Counted from the stretch's first letter, positions 44,699 to 55,300 are shown. The stretch: 64,000 bases of DNA from Paraburkholderia lycopersici (GCF_900096975.1 NZ_FMYQ01000031.1:1-64000); one strand, 5' to 3'. Numbers and translations are program-made. Notes: generated by a model from the sequence alone, not told the origin.

Positions 44699-47600
44699 GT
44701 GCTGCCATGCAACGTTTGCTCGTTTCAGCGCTGATTGCCGTATGTGTGTTGTTCGTCGGCGCGGGATCGCGTCCCGCATGGGCCGACGATCAGGACAAGG
44801 CCGACAATACCGCGCAGCAGAATATCGACGCGAATCCAACGCTGGGTGTGCCAAAGCCGAGCGCTTACGACAGCCAGGTCGTGCAGGGGCAGCCGTTCTT
44901 CCTGCTTTCCGATACGAGCTACGGCAGCAACCAGCTCGCGCAGGTTCGTCTGGAAGCGCCGGGGCGCGAGTTCCAGTCGCAGCTCGAAGGCTATGGCGGC
45001 GCGGACATCGTCGTGTACAAGGTGGCGCATCCGCTCGCATTCCTGAAGGCACAGAAGAACCTGCATCGCCTGAACGTCAAGCCTGACTACCAGGGCGAAG
45101 GACTCGCGAACACGCTTGCTTATCTATGGGACCGCTGGGTGAGCGACGCGCGGCGCGCGTGGCAGCGCGTGTTGTCGTTCGCGACGCGCAGCAAGGTGAC
45201 CGAGGCGAAGCCCGAATTCGGGCTGGGCGAGCAGACAGGCAAGCCGACGCGCTTCGAACCCGAGTCGCGCTTTGCGCCGCTGCCCGGTTACGACGTGATT
45301 GGCCGATTCCGCTATCCGGTCTGGAACGCGAAGAGCATTCAGCCGCCCAAAGGCGTGGATCTGGCAGGGAGCAGCAGCAACTTCATCGCGGCATCGTCCG
45401 GCAACGTGATGATCCCGGTCGGCAAGCTGGCGCCGGGTCTCTATCTCGTCGAAGCGATCATCGGAAACTATCGTGCGCACACGCTGCTTTTCGTCTCGGA
45501 CACGGTGGCGGTCGTGAAGGCGGCGTCGAGCGGAGTGCTCGTCTGGACCGCGCGGCGCGACAACGGCAAGCCGGTGCCGAATACCGAAGTCAACTGGACC
45601 GACGGCGTGGGTGTGCTGCAGAGCGGCTCGACCGGCGACGACGGCGCGCTGGTGTTGCAGCACCTGTCGCCGGAGCGCAGCTATGTGATCGGCAGCGATC
45701 CGCGGGGCGGGGTTTTCGTATCGGAGAATTTCTACTACGACAGCGAGATCTACAACACGAAGATCTACGCGGTTACAGACCGGCCGCTTTATCGCCCGGG
45801 CGATGCCGTCCACGTGAAATTCATCGGCCGGGCGTTCCGGAGCGCGAATCAGTCGACGCCGGCCGCGCCCGCGCAAATCAAGTTCGAGGTGCTCGACCCG
45901 AACGGCGCGCCGATCATGACGCGCAGCGTGGATTTCGCATCGGAAACGGGCGGCGAAACAGACTTCATGTTGCCGACCACCGCGCAGGGCGGCGGCTACA
46001 CCATGCGTTTCAACTACAACGGCGACAGCTACGGCAGCGCATTCCGCGTCGCGGAGTATGTGAAACCGCACTTCGACGTGAATCTCACGATGGACAAGCC
46101 CGATTATGCGACGGGCGACACGCCGAGGGGCAAGATTTCGCTGCGCTATCCAGACGGCAAGCCGGTCAGGAACGGCCGGGTGTCGGTCACGCTGCGCGCG
46201 CAGAAGGTGGCGATCGCCGATGGCGAGCTGCGCTATGCCGGCCTCTTTCCGGTGAAGCTCGAGCAGCAGGAACTGCAGACCGACGACGACGGTAATGCGT
46301 CCATCACGCTGCCCGCCGCAAAAGAACCGAGCCGCTATGCGCTCACACTGTTTGCGCAGGACGGCGCGGCGTACCGCGTGCGCGTGACGCGCGAAGTACT
46401 GATCGCGCGCGGAGCGACGCCGTATCGCCTGAGCACCGCGAAGTCGTTCTCGCAGCCGCACGAGCCGGTGCCGTTCACGCTCGCCGCGCTGGCGAATTCC
46501 GCCGCGGCGGGCAGCAACGCGCCGGGTGCGCACAGGCCGGCGAAGTGGGAGTGGGTGCGCCTCGAATCGCAGACGAAGTCCGATGGCACGCTACCCGCCG
46601 CGGGCGCTGATGGCAAAGTGAACTTCTCGCTGGCTTTCGGCGAGCCGGGTTCGTACATGCTGTCGGTGAAGGACGACGCGGGCAACCTGCTCGCGGCCGC
46701 AAGCCATTGGGTGGCCGGGGATGGCCTCAAGGTGATACCCGGCAGCGTCGAGATCGTGTTCGACCGCGACCACTATCGGATCGGCGATACGGCCGAAGCA
46801 CTGATCACGTTCCCGTATGCGGTCGACGACGCACTGCTCACGCTCGAACGCGACAGCGTGGAAGCACATGCATTGCTGTCGAAGGGAGGCGACTGGCTGA
46901 GCTTGACGCGCGTCGCGCCCACGCAATGGAAGGGGCGCATCAAGGTCGGCCCCGAGTTCGCACCGAACATGACCTTCTCCGTGGCCTACGTGCACGACGG
47001 CGAATACGTATTCCAGAACGCGGGCATCGTGGTCGCGAAGCCTTCGATCGATCTCGCCGTGACGAGCGACAAGCCGGTCTACGCGCCTGGCGAAACCGTC
47101 ACGCTCGATCTCGGCAGCGCGCTCGGCGGCAAGCCGCTGCCGGCGCACCTGACGGTGAGCGTGGTCGATGAAATGGTGTACGTGCTGCAACCGGAGATCG
47201 CGCCGGACATCTCCGACTTCTTCTACCATCCGCGTCGCAACAACGTGCGCACGACGTCGAGCCTCTCGTTCATCACGTACGACCTCGCGGCGTCCGCGAT
47301 GCGTGGCGCGCCGGGCGGTCCGCAGCGCGGGCAGTATAACGAGCGCGGCGTGAAGGTGCTCGAACGCCCGCGTCGCGACGACGTCGACACGGCCGCATGG
47401 CAGGCCGAGCTGCTGACCGATGCGAGCGGCCATGCGCGCATGGCGTTCAAAATGCCCGATTCGCTCGCGCGCTGGCGCATTACCGTGCGTGCGATCTCGG
47501 CCGACGGCACCGTGGGTCAGCGGATCGCATACGTGCGTTCGGACAAGCCGCTTTATCTAAAGTGGACCGGGCCCACGAGCTTTCGCAGCGGGGACCAGCC

Positions 47601-49467
47601 GGTGATCGATATGCTCGCGTTCAATCAGGGCAGCGCCGATGTGGACGCGCAATGGGTGGTGAACGGCGCGGGCCTCGCGAACAATCGCAAGATCACGCTC
47701 AAGCCCGGTGCGAACTATCTGTCGCTGCCGCGCGTGTCGCTCTCGCCGGGCCTCGTCGATGCAAGCCTGAGTGTGAACGGCAAGGCGATCGACCGGCTGC
47801 GGACCGCGGTGAAGCTCGGCGCGCCGGGCTGGCTCGATCTGCGCGAAGTGCCCGTCACGTTCGACGCGAATCCGAAGCCGCTCGCGCTCGCGCCGGATGC
47901 GCAGGACGTACGCGTGCGCCTCGTGTCGAACGGCACGAGCCAGTTCGCGCGCGTCGCCGACGACCTGATCGAATATCCGTACGGCTGCGCCGAGCAGACT
48001 TCGAGCCGGCTGATTCCGCTCGCCCTCGCGCACGATGCGTTCAGCAACAACGCCGCACCGCAGAGCGCGACGCAAGGTCTCGATGCGCGTCTGCGCAATC
48101 AGCGCCAGCGTCTCGCGCTACTCGCGGGCATCAACGGTGCATTCGGCTGGTGGGGCGACACGACGGGCGGCAGCGCATTCATCACGGCGTATGCGTATTA
48201 CGCGGACTGGCTCGCGAGCCGCAGCCTCGGCATTACGTTGCCGGACAGCAACTGGCAGCATGCGCTCGACGTTTATCGCGACAACGGCGCGAAGGAACCG
48301 CTGCTGCAGCGTGCGCTCGCGCTGTGGCTATTGCAGCAGATGGGCCAGCCGGTCGCGACGCCGGTAGCGGGCGTCGCTGGCCAGCTTGCACAGCGCGCGT
48401 CGACGATGTTCGATCGGGATGCGAAAGGGGCAGCCCGCGCGTATGTGCCCCAGGACAGTCTCGTGTTCGCCGGGCCGGATTCCGCGCGCGGATTGCAGGC
48501 AGCGGTGGTGCTTACGGCCTGGACCGCGCGGGTGACGCACGCGAGCTTGCCCGAAGGTTTCGATACGCTCGAGGCGCTCGCGCGCGCTTCGCTGATGTCG
48601 ACTCCGTCGCCGCTGATCCAGAGCCTGCTTGCGATGGTCGGCGACGCGGGCGCGCCGGTCGACGCGAACGCCGTGCTGTCGCAAACCAGCGCGTCGTATC
48701 CGACCGTGGATCGCGCGTTCACGCTGCTGTGGCTGCGCCGGGCGATGGCGGGTTCTCGCTCGGGCGACGCGGGACAACCGTTGCCGACGACGCTGCAAGG
48801 CGGCGGCTGGACGGGCGCGACGACGCCGACTGGCGCGAGCGTCTGGACGTGGACGGGCGCCGGACTCCCGAAGTCGCTCGATATTGGCGGCGCGCGTCCG
48901 GACGTGTCGGCGCTAGTCTCGTATCGCAGCCGCGCGGCACAGGAAAGTCGCCTGCCGGTGAAGGTCGAGCGCACGCTGTATCGACTCGATCCGGTCAAGC
49001 CGTCGACCGATGCCGACAAGGCGGAAGGGCATTTCACGTTCGTCGCGCACAGGATGAAACCCGGCGACGCGATCGACAGCAACGCCCTGTACGTCGACGA
49101 AGTCAGGCTCACACCGCCGCAAAACGCCGCGTTCCATTACGGTCTGCTCGATGTGCCGCTGCCGCCGGGCGGCTCGGTCGAGGCGACGAGCTGGGGCGTC
49201 GGCATCTCGGGGTTGCCTGGTCCGGGCGAAGGCGGCAGCGGCCCACAGCCGTTCGGGCGCGCGGCGACCTATGAAATGGGCGATCTGAGCTATCACCAGC
49301 CCGTGCCGCTGCTCGACCGTCCGGTGACGTTGCGCCAACTCGTGCGCTTTGCGTTGCCGGGCACGTTCACAATGCCGCCTGCACACTTCTTCCGCATGTA
49401 TCAGCCGGACCAGAAAGCATACGAAGGCGGACGTAGCGACCGCATGGTCACGCTGCGCATCGAGTGA
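44695..49467 (+). CDS. yfaS: Bacterial alpha-2-macroglobulin (YfaS-like)
   Basis: A 1590-residue periplasmic protein with a signal peptide ([23 protein letters not shown]). It contains macroglobulin MG domains ([20 protein letters not shown] near residue 360), the A2M segment ([28 protein letters not shown]) and the thioester motif [11 protein letters not shown] with Cys1098. The thioester domain [24 protein letters not shown] follows. Such proteins trap foreign proteases or support envelope defence. There is no lipobox, so it is probably soluble. ATG 44695 gives the ATGA coupling; the longer frame begins inside yfaT. Confidence 0.9.
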   Translation: MSAAMQRLLVSALIAVCVLFVGAGSRPAWADDQDKADNTAQQNIDANPTLGVPKPSAYDSQVVQGQPFFLLSDTSYGSNQLAQVRLEAPGREFQSQLEGYGGADIVVYKVAHPLAFLKAQKNLHRLNVKPDYQGEGLANTLAYLWDRWVSDARRAWQRVLSFATRSKVTEAKPEFGLGEQTGKPTRFEPESRFAPLPGYDVIGRFRYPVWNAKSIQPPKGVDLAGSSSNFIAASSGNVMIPVGKLAPGLYLVEAIIGNYRAHTLLFVSDTVAVVKAASSGVLVWTARRDNGKPVPNTEVNWTDGVGVLQSGSTGDDGALVLQHLSPERSYVIGSDPRGGVFVSENFYYDSEIYNTKIYAVTDRPLYRPGDAVHVKFIGRAFRSANQSTPAAPAQIKFEVLDPNGAPIMTRSVDFASETGGETDFMLPTTAQGGGYTMRFNYNGDSYGSAFRVAEYVKPHFDVNLTMDKPDYATGDTPRGKISLRYPDGKPVRNGRVSVTLRAQKVAIADGELRYAGLFPVKLEQQELQTDDDGNASITLPAAKEPSRYALTLFAQDGAAYRVRVTREVLIARGATPYRLSTAKSFSQPHEPVPFTLAALANSAAAGSNAPGAHRPAKWEWVRLESQTKSDGTLPAAGADGKVNFSLAFGEPGSYMLSVKDDAGNLLAAASHWVAGDGLKVIPGSVEIVFDRDHYRIGDTAEALITFPYAVDDALLTLERDSVEAHALLSKGGDWLSLTRVAPTQWKGRIKVGPEFAPNMTFSVAYVHDGEYVFQNAGIVVAKPSIDLAVTSDKPVYAPGETVTLDLGSALGGKPLPAHLTVSVVDEMVYVLQPEIAPDISDFFYHPRRNNVRTTSSLSFITYDLAASAMRGAPGGPQRGQYNERGVKVLERPRRDDVDTAAWQAELLTDASGHARMAFKMPDSLARWRITVRAISADGTVGQRIAYVRSDKPLYLKWTGPTSFRSGDQPVIDMLAFNQGSADVDAQWVVNGAGLANNRKITLKPGANYLSLPRVSLSPGLVDASLSVNGKAIDRLRTAVKLGAPGWLDLREVPVTFDANPKPLALAPDAQDVRVRLVSNGTSQFARVADDLIEYPYGCAEQTSSRLIPLALAHDAFSNNAAPQSATQGLDARLRNQRQRLALLAGINGAFGWWGDTTGGSAFITAYAYYADWLASRSLGITLPDSNWQHALDVYRDNGAKEPLLQRALALWLLQQMGQPVATPVAGVAGQLAQRASTMFDRDAKGAARAYVPQDSLVFAGPDSARGLQAAVVLTAWTARVTHASLPEGFDTLEALARASLMSTPSPLIQSLLAMVGDAGAPVDANAVLSQTSASYPTVDRAFTLLWLRRAMAGSRSGDAGQPLPTTLQGGGWTGATTPTGASVWTWTGAGLPKSLDIGGARPDVSALVSYRSRAAQESRLPVKVERTLYRLDPVKPSTDADKAEGHFTFVAHRMKPGDAIDSNALYVDEVRLTPPQNAAFHYGLLDVPLPPGGSVEATSWGVGISGLPGPGEGGSGPQPFGRAATYEMGDLSYHQPVPLLDRPVTLRQLVRFALPGTFTMPPAHFFRMYQPDQKAYEGGRSDRMVTLRIE

Positions 49468-49475
49468 GGTCTGAC

Positions 49476-51242
49476 GTGAGAGCCCGCATCGTCGGATGGG
49501 TCGCGGCCTGCATGATCGGCCAGGCGGCGCTTTCTCCGACGCCCACGTACGCGGCGAACACGAGCAAGGACAGGAGCAAGGACAGGAGCGCGCGTCCGAC
49601 GCTGTCCGCTCAACCGACGTTGCTCTTCGCATGGCGGCGCGGCGACGACGCGCGCTTGTGGACCTTCGGTCCTTCCGTCGATGCCGGCGCCGACGCGTCG
49701 CGCCAGGGCAATCCGCTGCCGCCGGCGCTGGAAGCGCCGCTCGGCAGCGTGTGGAAGCTGTTCGTCTACGCTTATCTCGTCGACCGGCAGATTCCCGCAT
49801 CCGATTACCAATGCGATGGGCATGATCGCGACGAGGTGTACTGCTGCCTGGCCGGCGGGCATATCGACCGGGACCGCGCGCTGGTGCAATCGTGCGGTCT
49901 GTTCTTCGAGCCGCACCGGCTGCAACTCGACCCGGCCGGCTGGCGCCAGTATTGGCGCGCGCGGAAGGCGCCGGCGTGGCTGCAGGATCTGCATGCGCTG
50001 CGGCCCGAACGCCGCGTGCGTGTGAGCGAGTTGCTGGACGCGTTGCAGGCGGTGCCCGCACGCGCGCGGGACGACACCGCGAGCACGCTGGTGTCGGTCG
50101 TCACGAGCGGGCGGGGCGAGGGGACCGTTTCGTTCTACGGTGGTCTTTTGCGGGCGAAAACGTGGACCATGTCCGATCTGTCGAATGCGGGCGGCTATGA
50201 AGGCGGCGCTGCGGGATGGCTCGCGGATGGCACGCCGGTCTGGCTCGGCGGCCGTGGCGGCAGCGCGAACGTGCTGGCCGCCGCCGCGCCGCGCATCGCG
50301 CCGCTGGTCGCGCAAAGCGCGGTACCCGACGATCGTGCGTGCGTGGTGGTCGATTTCTTTTCCCGCTATCCGATACGAAAAGTGCTCGATACGCACGCCA
50401 ATGGCAGGCCCGCGCAGCCCGGTCTCCTCGAAGGCGCCTTCAGCGTCGGCTTTGAAAGCGGCAACTGGTTGCCGATCGAGAGCCGCGGAGAGTTGCTGCT
50501 CGATCGCGATGACGCCGGCAAGCTGCACATTCGCGGGCGCTTCGGCATGAACGACTACGTGGCGCGCGTGGTGGAGCGCGAGGGCGACACCGCGCAACCG
50601 GAGGCGGCGCGTGCACTGGCCATTGCTGCGCGCAGCTATCTCGTGCAGCACGCCGGGCGCGAGCGCGGTTGCTACCGGATCGACGACAGCAGCCGCACGC
50701 AGCGGGTGTTGCCGCAAGCACCTCGCGCGGCGTCGCGCGAGGTCGCCGACTTCACCGACGGTCTCGTGCTCGCCGGGACGCCGGTGCAGTTTCATCACGA
50801 CAAGGCGGCGCCCGGACAGATGAGCTGGCTGGACGCGAAGGCCGCCGCGCAACGCGGTCTCGCGTTCGACGCGATTCTTGCCCGCACCTGGCCGGCGGCG
50901 GCGCTTACGTCGTTTTCAAGCCCGCTCGCGGGCGATTGCGAGCCGGTGATTGCCGCGCACGCCTGGCTGCAACACGAGATGCCGAAGTGGGACCGGCGCC
51001 TGGCGGGCGAGGCAGGATACGAAGAGCCGGCATTGCCTGCGGTGTGTGAAGTGACGGCGGGCCGACCGTATGCCGATGCGGGGCGCAACCGCATCTATAT
51101 TCGCCGTCTGCAGTCCGACGACGACCGCATCGCGCTTGCGCACGAATACCTGCACCTCGCGTTCGAACATCATCCGCGCGGACTGGACGAAGTGTTCATC
51201 GAGCAGGCCGCTCGCGACCTGATTCTTAAGGAACCCAAATGA
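49476..51242 (+). CDS. yfaQ: YfaQ-like DUF2300 protein
   Basis: A 588-residue secreted protein with an N-terminal signal (IVGWVAACMIGQAALSPTPTYA). The first part has LGSVWKLFVYAYLVDRQIP, resembling the SxxK motif of penicillin-recognising folds. The middle has the SpoIID-like EGDTAQPEAARALAIAARSYLVQHAGRERGCYRI block, and the C-terminus has IALAHEYLHLAFEHHPRG, a HExxH-like site reading HEYLH. Combining these suggests peptidoglycan or protease activity, but only the DUF match is firm. GTG 49476 was chosen for its spacing to GAGG; GTG 49464 is also possible. Confidence 0.83.
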   Translation: MRARIVGWVAACMIGQAALSPTPTYAANTSKDRSKDRSARPTLSAQPTLLFAWRRGDDARLWTFGPSVDAGADASRQGNPLPPALEAPLGSVWKLFVYAYLVDRQIPASDYQCDGHDRDEVYCCLAGGHIDRDRALVQSCGLFFEPHRLQLDPAGWRQYWRARKAPAWLQDLHALRPERRVRVSELLDALQAVPARARDDTASTLVSVVTSGRGEGTVSFYGGLLRAKTWTMSDLSNAGGYEGGAAGWLADGTPVWLGGRGGSANVLAAAAPRIAPLVAQSAVPDDRACVVVDFFSRYPIRKVLDTHANGRPAQPGLLEGAFSVGFESGNWLPIESRGELLLDRDDAGKLHIRGRFGMNDYVARVVEREGDTAQPEAARALAIAARSYLVQHAGRERGCYRIDDSSRTQRVLPQAPRAASREVADFTDGLVLAGTPVQFHHDKAAPGQMSWLDAKAAAQRGLAFDAILARTWPAAALTSFSSPLAGDCEPVIAAHAWLQHEMPKWDRRLAGEAGYEEPALPAVCEVTAGRPYADAGRNRIYIRRLQSDDDRIALAHEYLHLAFEHHPRGLDEVFIEQAARDLILKEPK

Positions 51243-52063
51243 TGCTGAAATCGCTGGCCTGCGTGGCATGCGGCGCGGCGCTTCTCTCGGCCCATGCGCT
51301 TGCCGCGGCGAACGACGCGGATTCCGGCACGCTTGCACGGCTCACCGGCGCGTTCAACGGCTGGCGTCACAGTGGGCTGACGAACGAAGGCGAGCAGTAC
51401 GTGGCCGCCTATCCGCGCCCGCCCGTCGATCGCGGGGCGCAGCGCTTTCGTACGCTGATCCAGGGCCAGCTCAAACGGGTCGACCTCCATGTGCGCCGGC
51501 CGCCTGCGCTGGTCGTAAACGGTAACCCGACGCCGCTTTACACCGACGAGCAAGGCTGGTTCGCGCGGCCGTGGGCGTTCGGCGCGGGCTCGAACAGCAT
51601 CGAGCTCATCTCGGCGGATGGGGCGAAGCGCCAGCGCATGCAGTTTTACGAAGCGGATCGCACGAAGCCGCAGGCAAAGCTGCGTGCGGTCGTAACCTGG
51701 GACGATCCGCACGCGCAGGTCGATCTGCACGTGATTACACCGGGCGGTCTGCACGCGTTCTTCGCGAATCCGACGCTCGAAGATGGAAGCGGCTTCGACG
51801 TCGACTCGGTGGACGGCGCGGGGCCAGGGATCTTTTCTTCCGCGGCGCCGGAGCACGGCATCTGGCTTTTCTTCCTCAATTACTGGGGCAACTTCGATTC
51901 GACCGGTTATAACTTCGATTCGGGTGCGCACGATCGCGACGTGATTACCGCGACGCTCACGCTCGTGTTCGACGAGAACACGCCCAACGAGCGCCGCGAA
52001 ACGCGCGTGGTGCCACTGCGCAAGATCGGCGACCTGGTCCTCGTGAAGAGTGAGCAGCTATGA
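51239..52063 (+). CDS. yfaP: YfaP-like DUF2135 protein, copy 1
   Basis: A 274-residue secreted protein with a signal peptide (about 1-23, LLSAHALAAA). DUF2135 features are LTGAFNGWRHSGLTNEGEQYVAAYP, a VTWDDPHAQVDLHVITPGGLHAFF acidic metal-like site and FLNYWGNFDSTGYN. The VWA-like DLHV site could bind calcium. It overlaps yfaQ by ATGA and the next copy by ATGA, so all are translated in series. A direct partner role with YfaS is inferred from the conserved gene order. Confidence 0.87.
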   Translation: MMLKSLACVACGAALLSAHALAAANDADSGTLARLTGAFNGWRHSGLTNEGEQYVAAYPRPPVDRGAQRFRTLIQGQLKRVDLHVRRPPALVVNGNPTPLYTDEQGWFARPWAFGAGSNSIELISADGAKRQRMQFYEADRTKPQAKLRAVVTWDDPHAQVDLHVITPGGLHAFFANPTLEDGSGFDVDSVDGAGPGIFSSAAPEHGIWLFFLNYWGNFDSTGYNFDSGAHDRDVITATLTLVFDENTPNERRETRVVPLRKIGDLVLVKSEQL

Positions 52064-52869
52064 GCATGCGTTTTCCTCGTTGCAATTCGGGCTGGCTCCG
52101 CAGGCTGGCGTGCGGCGTGACGCTGTCGTGCGGATGGGCCGGCCTCACGCATGCCGATACGATCGACTTCTCCGTGCCGCTAAACGGCTGGCGCAATTCA
52201 ACAGGCAACACCGAGCGCTACACCCAGGACGTGCACTATCCGGCGGTGGCGGTGAACACGCCGGAAGGTCAGTCGGTCAACGCGATGATCGCCGGGCAGA
52301 TCAAGGCCGCGCCGAAGGCGAAGGCGCGCAGTCCGGTCGGCACGCTCGTCGTGAACGGCACGCCGATGCCGCAGCGTATCGAGGAGGACGGGCGGTTTTC
52401 GCGACCGTTCTCGTTCGATACGGGCAGCAATGCCGTCGAGTTGCGCACTGCGGATGGCGCGCGCAAGCGCGTGCAGTTCTATGACGCGAATTCGGGCAAG
52501 ATTCATCCACGTCTGCGCATCCTGCTGGCCTGGGACACCGATGGCACTGACCTCGATCTGCACGTGATCTCGCCCGATGGCTACCACACGTGGTACGGCG
52601 ACCGCGTGGTGCCAAACGGCGGCGCGCTCGATGTCGACGTGACGACGGGTTATGGTCCGGAAATCTATTCCAATGCTGCGCCGTTGCCGGGAACGTACCT
52701 CGTCTACGTCAACTATTTCGGTCAGGGTGGGAGCGAGGCCGACATGACCGTAGCGCAGGTCACGATCATTACCAACGAGGACACGCCAAGCGAAAAACGG
52801 GAGATCGTGGTCGTACCGATGCGCGGGGCAGGAGAACTCACGCTGGCGAAACGATTCGAGTTTCCCTGA
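52060..52869 (+). CDS. yfaP: YfaP-like DUF2135 protein, copy 2
   Basis: A 269-residue tandem paralogue of copy 1. The signal peptide ends near THADTIDF. It has PLNGWRNSTGNTERY, LLAWDTDGTDLDLHVISPDGYHTWYG and the YVNYFGQGGSEADMT region. The acidic DTDGTDLDLHV site is kept. The two copies share layout but differ across most positions, so the duplication is old. No further gene of the family follows, and the operon ends here without a clear terminator. Confidence 0.87.
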   Translation: MSMRFPRCNSGWLRRLACGVTLSCGWAGLTHADTIDFSVPLNGWRNSTGNTERYTQDVHYPAVAVNTPEGQSVNAMIAGQIKAAPKAKARSPVGTLVVNGTPMPQRIEEDGRFSRPFSFDTGSNAVELRTADGARKRVQFYDANSGKIHPRLRILLAWDTDGTDLDLHVISPDGYHTWYGDRVVPNGGALDVDVTTGYGPEIYSNAAPLPGTYLVYVNYFGQGGSEADMTVAQVTIITNEDTPSEKREIVVVPMRGAGELTLAKRFEFP

Positions 52870-53264
52870 ACTGGAAGTAGTTGAACTGGAAGCCGTCACG
52901 CGATTTCCAATGTGCGCGCCCTGACCCTTGTCATCGCCAGTTTTTGGCATCATCTTCTGGCTGGGTCGTCGGCAGTCCAGACGACTATAGATGCAAATAT
53001 GTGCACGCTGGTACTGTTGGCGCTCATGCGCTGCGCTATCCGTTCGCGAGTCCCTCCGATAATCAGGCCGCCTTGGTGCAAGTAACGTCGGCCACTATTG
53101 GAGGCCGACTACGACCCTCAAATTGTCGCGGTGCATGATCGGTGTGACGTGCTATCCCTCTCCGCACTGGGATGATGCAACGAAAGATCACCCAGTTACG
53201 GTGCGCCGCGACAGGAGTCGGTCCGCTTGCTGTTCGAGTTCCCTGTCAGCCACCGCGATGCGCT
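52870..53264. other. Gene-free interval after the yfa operon
   Basis: No coding sequence with family similarity or a ribosome binding site is seen. It lies between the yfa operon and an IS3 relic and is probably degenerate flanking DNA. It marks the right border of the accessory region. Confidence 0.4.
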
Positions 53265-53373
53265 TCTGGATGCTTCAGTGTTGAACAGATGGTGGCCGTG
53301 CTGAAACAGGCCGAGGCGGGGATACCGGTCGCCGAATTGATTCGCCATGTCGGCGTATCGGAACAGACTCGGT
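53265..53373 (+). pseudogene. IS3-family OrfA fragment
   Basis: The frame reads CFSVEQMVAVLKQAEAGIPVAELIRHVGVSEQT, the helix-turn-helix of an IS3-family OrfA related to, but not the same as, the relics at 17385 and 35502. It is cut off at about 53373. It stands at the junction between accessory genes and conserved chromosome. Confidence 0.75.
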
Positions 53374-53459
53374 CAGCGCCTGCAATGAGGTGCGGCGCCG
53401 GAACGCGTGGCGCCGCGCGCTTTAATGCGGCTTGGCGGTCGCGCCGACGCCGAAGCGCG

Positions 53460-53705
53460 CTAATCGACGCGATTGCGGTCGCGCACGAGGATCGAGATGT
53501 AAATCGCCGTGCAGACGACGATGATGACCACGCCAGCGATCACCTTCTGATGGTCGAAATTGATAAGGCCGATCACCGCGATGGCAATGCCCGCAGCGGA
53601 GCCCAGCGTGCCCATGGCTGCAACGAAGATGCGCACCTTGCTCCACACGCGATGGCGCCGCTCGGGGCCTGCGCCTTCCATAAACTGATGCAATCGATCA
53701 AACAT
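53460..53705 (-). CDS. Small membrane protein, two predicted helices
   Basis: An 81-residue protein. A basic N-terminus (FDRLHQFMEGAGPERRHRVWSKVR) is followed by two hydrophobic helices (IFVAAMGTLGSAAGIAIAVIGLI; VIAGVVIIVVCTAIYISILV) and a charged tail. No family is recognised. The frame's composition and the clean two-helix hairpin support it as real. It is transcribed leftward, away from the terminator at 53947. Confidence 0.6.
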   Translation of the reverse strand: MFDRLHQFMEGAGPERRHRVWSKVRIFVAAMGTLGSAAGIAIAVIGLINFDHQKVIAGVVIIVVCTAIYISILVRDRNRVD

Positions 53706-53862
53706 GGCGGCTCTTCCGGGTTGGGTAACGGGTGGTCATGCGGCGCGATTGAGCGGGCTGCCAGCCCAAAATCATTATAGCGAGGCAATTATTACGCATT
53801 CTTTCCTTTGCCCGTGCAATATCGCACGGGAATCCGCGTTGCTTTTTTGCGCGCGTTTAAGT

Positions 53863-53977
53863 TTGTCTTAATTTTGGCTCGCCATTATGAGCCGGTCGGG
53901 TCGATTCGATAGTTCGATTCGCGGTTGTTCTTCACGTCCCCTGTTGGCCGCCGATTTCATCGGCGGCCTTTTTTTTG
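53863..53977 (+). ncRNA. Candidate small RNA ended by a terminator
   Basis: A strong intrinsic terminator (9-bp stem 53947-53955/53961-53969, 5-base loop, T8) has no protein gene upstream on its strand. A possible promoter (TTGTCT at 53863-53868, CATTAT at 53884-53889) would start an RNA of about 80 nt. The 15-base spacer is short, so the promoter is weak evidence. A second hairpin (CCCGTGC/GCACGGG near 53811) lies upstream. Confidence 0.3.
53947..53977 (+). terminator. Intrinsic terminator without an upstream protein gene
   Basis: Perfect stem GGCCGCCGA/TCGGCGGCC, loop TTTCA and a run of eight T on the plus strand. It is the clearest rho-independent terminator in the window. Confidence 0.85.
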
Positions 53978-54242
53978 CCTCCCGATGTTTGCTAGCGTCA
54001 AGTCGCGTCCGGGTTTCATGATCGGTCGCGCGCGTTCTCTGGCGCAATGCCTTGTTCATGATTGGTCCCGAGTGCGCCCCGTTATTCGCGCCGCCGAAAA
54101 GCTGCGTCAGATATCGCTTGTTGTTGTTCGTCGTCTTGAGCGTATCGATCTCCCGTTTGGCGCTGTCGCGTAGCTCGATGCCGTGACCGAAAAGGCGCTG
54201 GGAAAATTCGCGCGGCGTCGCGGCGGCGGGTCGCCAGTCGGC

Positions 54243-54836
54243 TCACACGTGCTCGGGAAAGCCCGCGCGGCCTTGCGTGAGGTCGCGCAGCGCGAGGCGG
54301 GCGGCATCCACGGCGCTGGCGGGAAGCTGGATCGTGAGGCGCACCGTCATGGCGTACTGGCTGTCGGCGAGGACGAACTGCGCCTGCTCGATCCAGTGGC
54401 GCACGCGCGTTTCGTCCGGGTAGCCGAGTTCGATCGTGAGACGCGCCTGTGCAATGCGCTCGACGCGCGTCGCACCCTGCAGGGCCCTCGCGATGGCGTC
54501 GGTGTAAGCGCGCACGAGACCGCCCGCGCCGAGCTTCACGCCGCCGTAGTAGCGCACGACGGCGGCTAGTACGCCGTCCAGATCGTGGTGGCGCAGCACT
54601 TCGAGGATCGGCCGCCCGGCGGTGCCAGATGGTTCGCCGTCGTCGGACATGCCGGACTGGCCGCCCGCGAGCAGCGCCCAGCAAACGTGGGTGGCGGCGG
54701 GATGCTCGTCTCGCAGGCGGCGCAGTTCGGCCATGGCCGCTTCGCGGTCGGCAACGGGGATCGCGTGCGCAATGAAGCGGCTCTTGCGGATATCGAGTTC
54801 CGCGCTGACAGGATGGGCAAGGGTAAAGGTTGGCAC
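54243..54836 (-). CDS. yigZ: YigZ family protein (IMPACT/UPF0029)
   Basis: A 197-residue conserved protein. It shows KSRFIAHAIPVADREAAMAEL, the DDGEPSGTAGRPILEVL motif and VVRYYGGVKLGAGGLVRAYTDAI, all diagnostic for the IMPACT N-terminal domain, then the small C-terminal ferredoxin-like domain. YigZ-type proteins are thought to act in translation or nucleotide binding; their role in bacteria is not settled. It is the first typical chromosomal gene to the right of the accessory region. Confidence 0.9.
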   Translation of the reverse strand: MPTFTLAHPVSAELDIRKSRFIAHAIPVADREAAMAELRRLRDEHPAATHVCWALLAGGQSGMSDDGEPSGTAGRPILEVLRHHDLDGVLAAVVRYYGGVKLGAGGLVRAYTDAIARALQGATRVERIAQARLTIELGYPDETRVRHWIEQAQFVLADSQYAMTVRLTIQLPASAVDAARLALRDLTQGRAGFPEHV

Positions 54837-55121
54837 AGCAGGTTGGCAAAACCGCGGATCGGCGGTTAATGGCAGGCTAAACCGCCATGTTAACCGATGC
54901 GGGCCAGGGACTTTCCACGTCCGTCCCCATATCTTGCCAGTTTCCGTAATGGTTTTTTGCGCTGAAGGCTAGTGACGGTCCGTCCGGCGGCATCGATAAT
55001 GCTTGGCATGACGGATCTAGCTCTGGCTGGAGCGACGCCGAACTCCTCATTCGGTGATCCGTCATTCGCTTTCCCTCGCGACGCCGTTCTGGCGGGCGCG
55101 ATGTTCCACAAGTCCAGGCGC

Positions 55122-55157
55122 AAAAAAATCCCCGGTCGGAATGTTTCACGACCGGGG
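55122..55157 (-). terminator. Minus-strand intrinsic terminator 1
   Basis: Stem arms CCCCGGTCG (55130-55138) and CGACCGGGG (55149-55157). On the minus strand a T7 run follows the stem (A7 at 55122-55128 on the plus strand). No protein gene stands directly upstream on that strand. Confidence 0.75.
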
Positions 55158-55272
55158 GTCACAAGGCTCGCCTGTTCTCAAGAGGCGACTCCACCTTACG
55201 TCCGCAAAATTGCGCCGGCAATTGGAAAAAAAACGGGTAGGCGTTGCACCAGGGAAGCGCTAGCGAGCGCGC

Positions 55273-55300
55273 AAAAAAATCCCGGCCATCGCTGGCCGGG
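55273..55300 (-). terminator. Minus-strand intrinsic terminator 2
   Basis: Stem arms CCCGGCCA (55281-55288) and TGGCCGGG (55293-55300), with T7 after the stem on the minus strand (A7 at 55273-55279). It may end the transcript of the secreted-protein gene at 55640. Confidence 0.75.

Noticed and set aside
53172-53780. 202-codon plus-strand frame as a gene
   Set aside because: Only about 35 residues match (IS3 OrfA). The rest is antisense to the small membrane protein and has no similarity.
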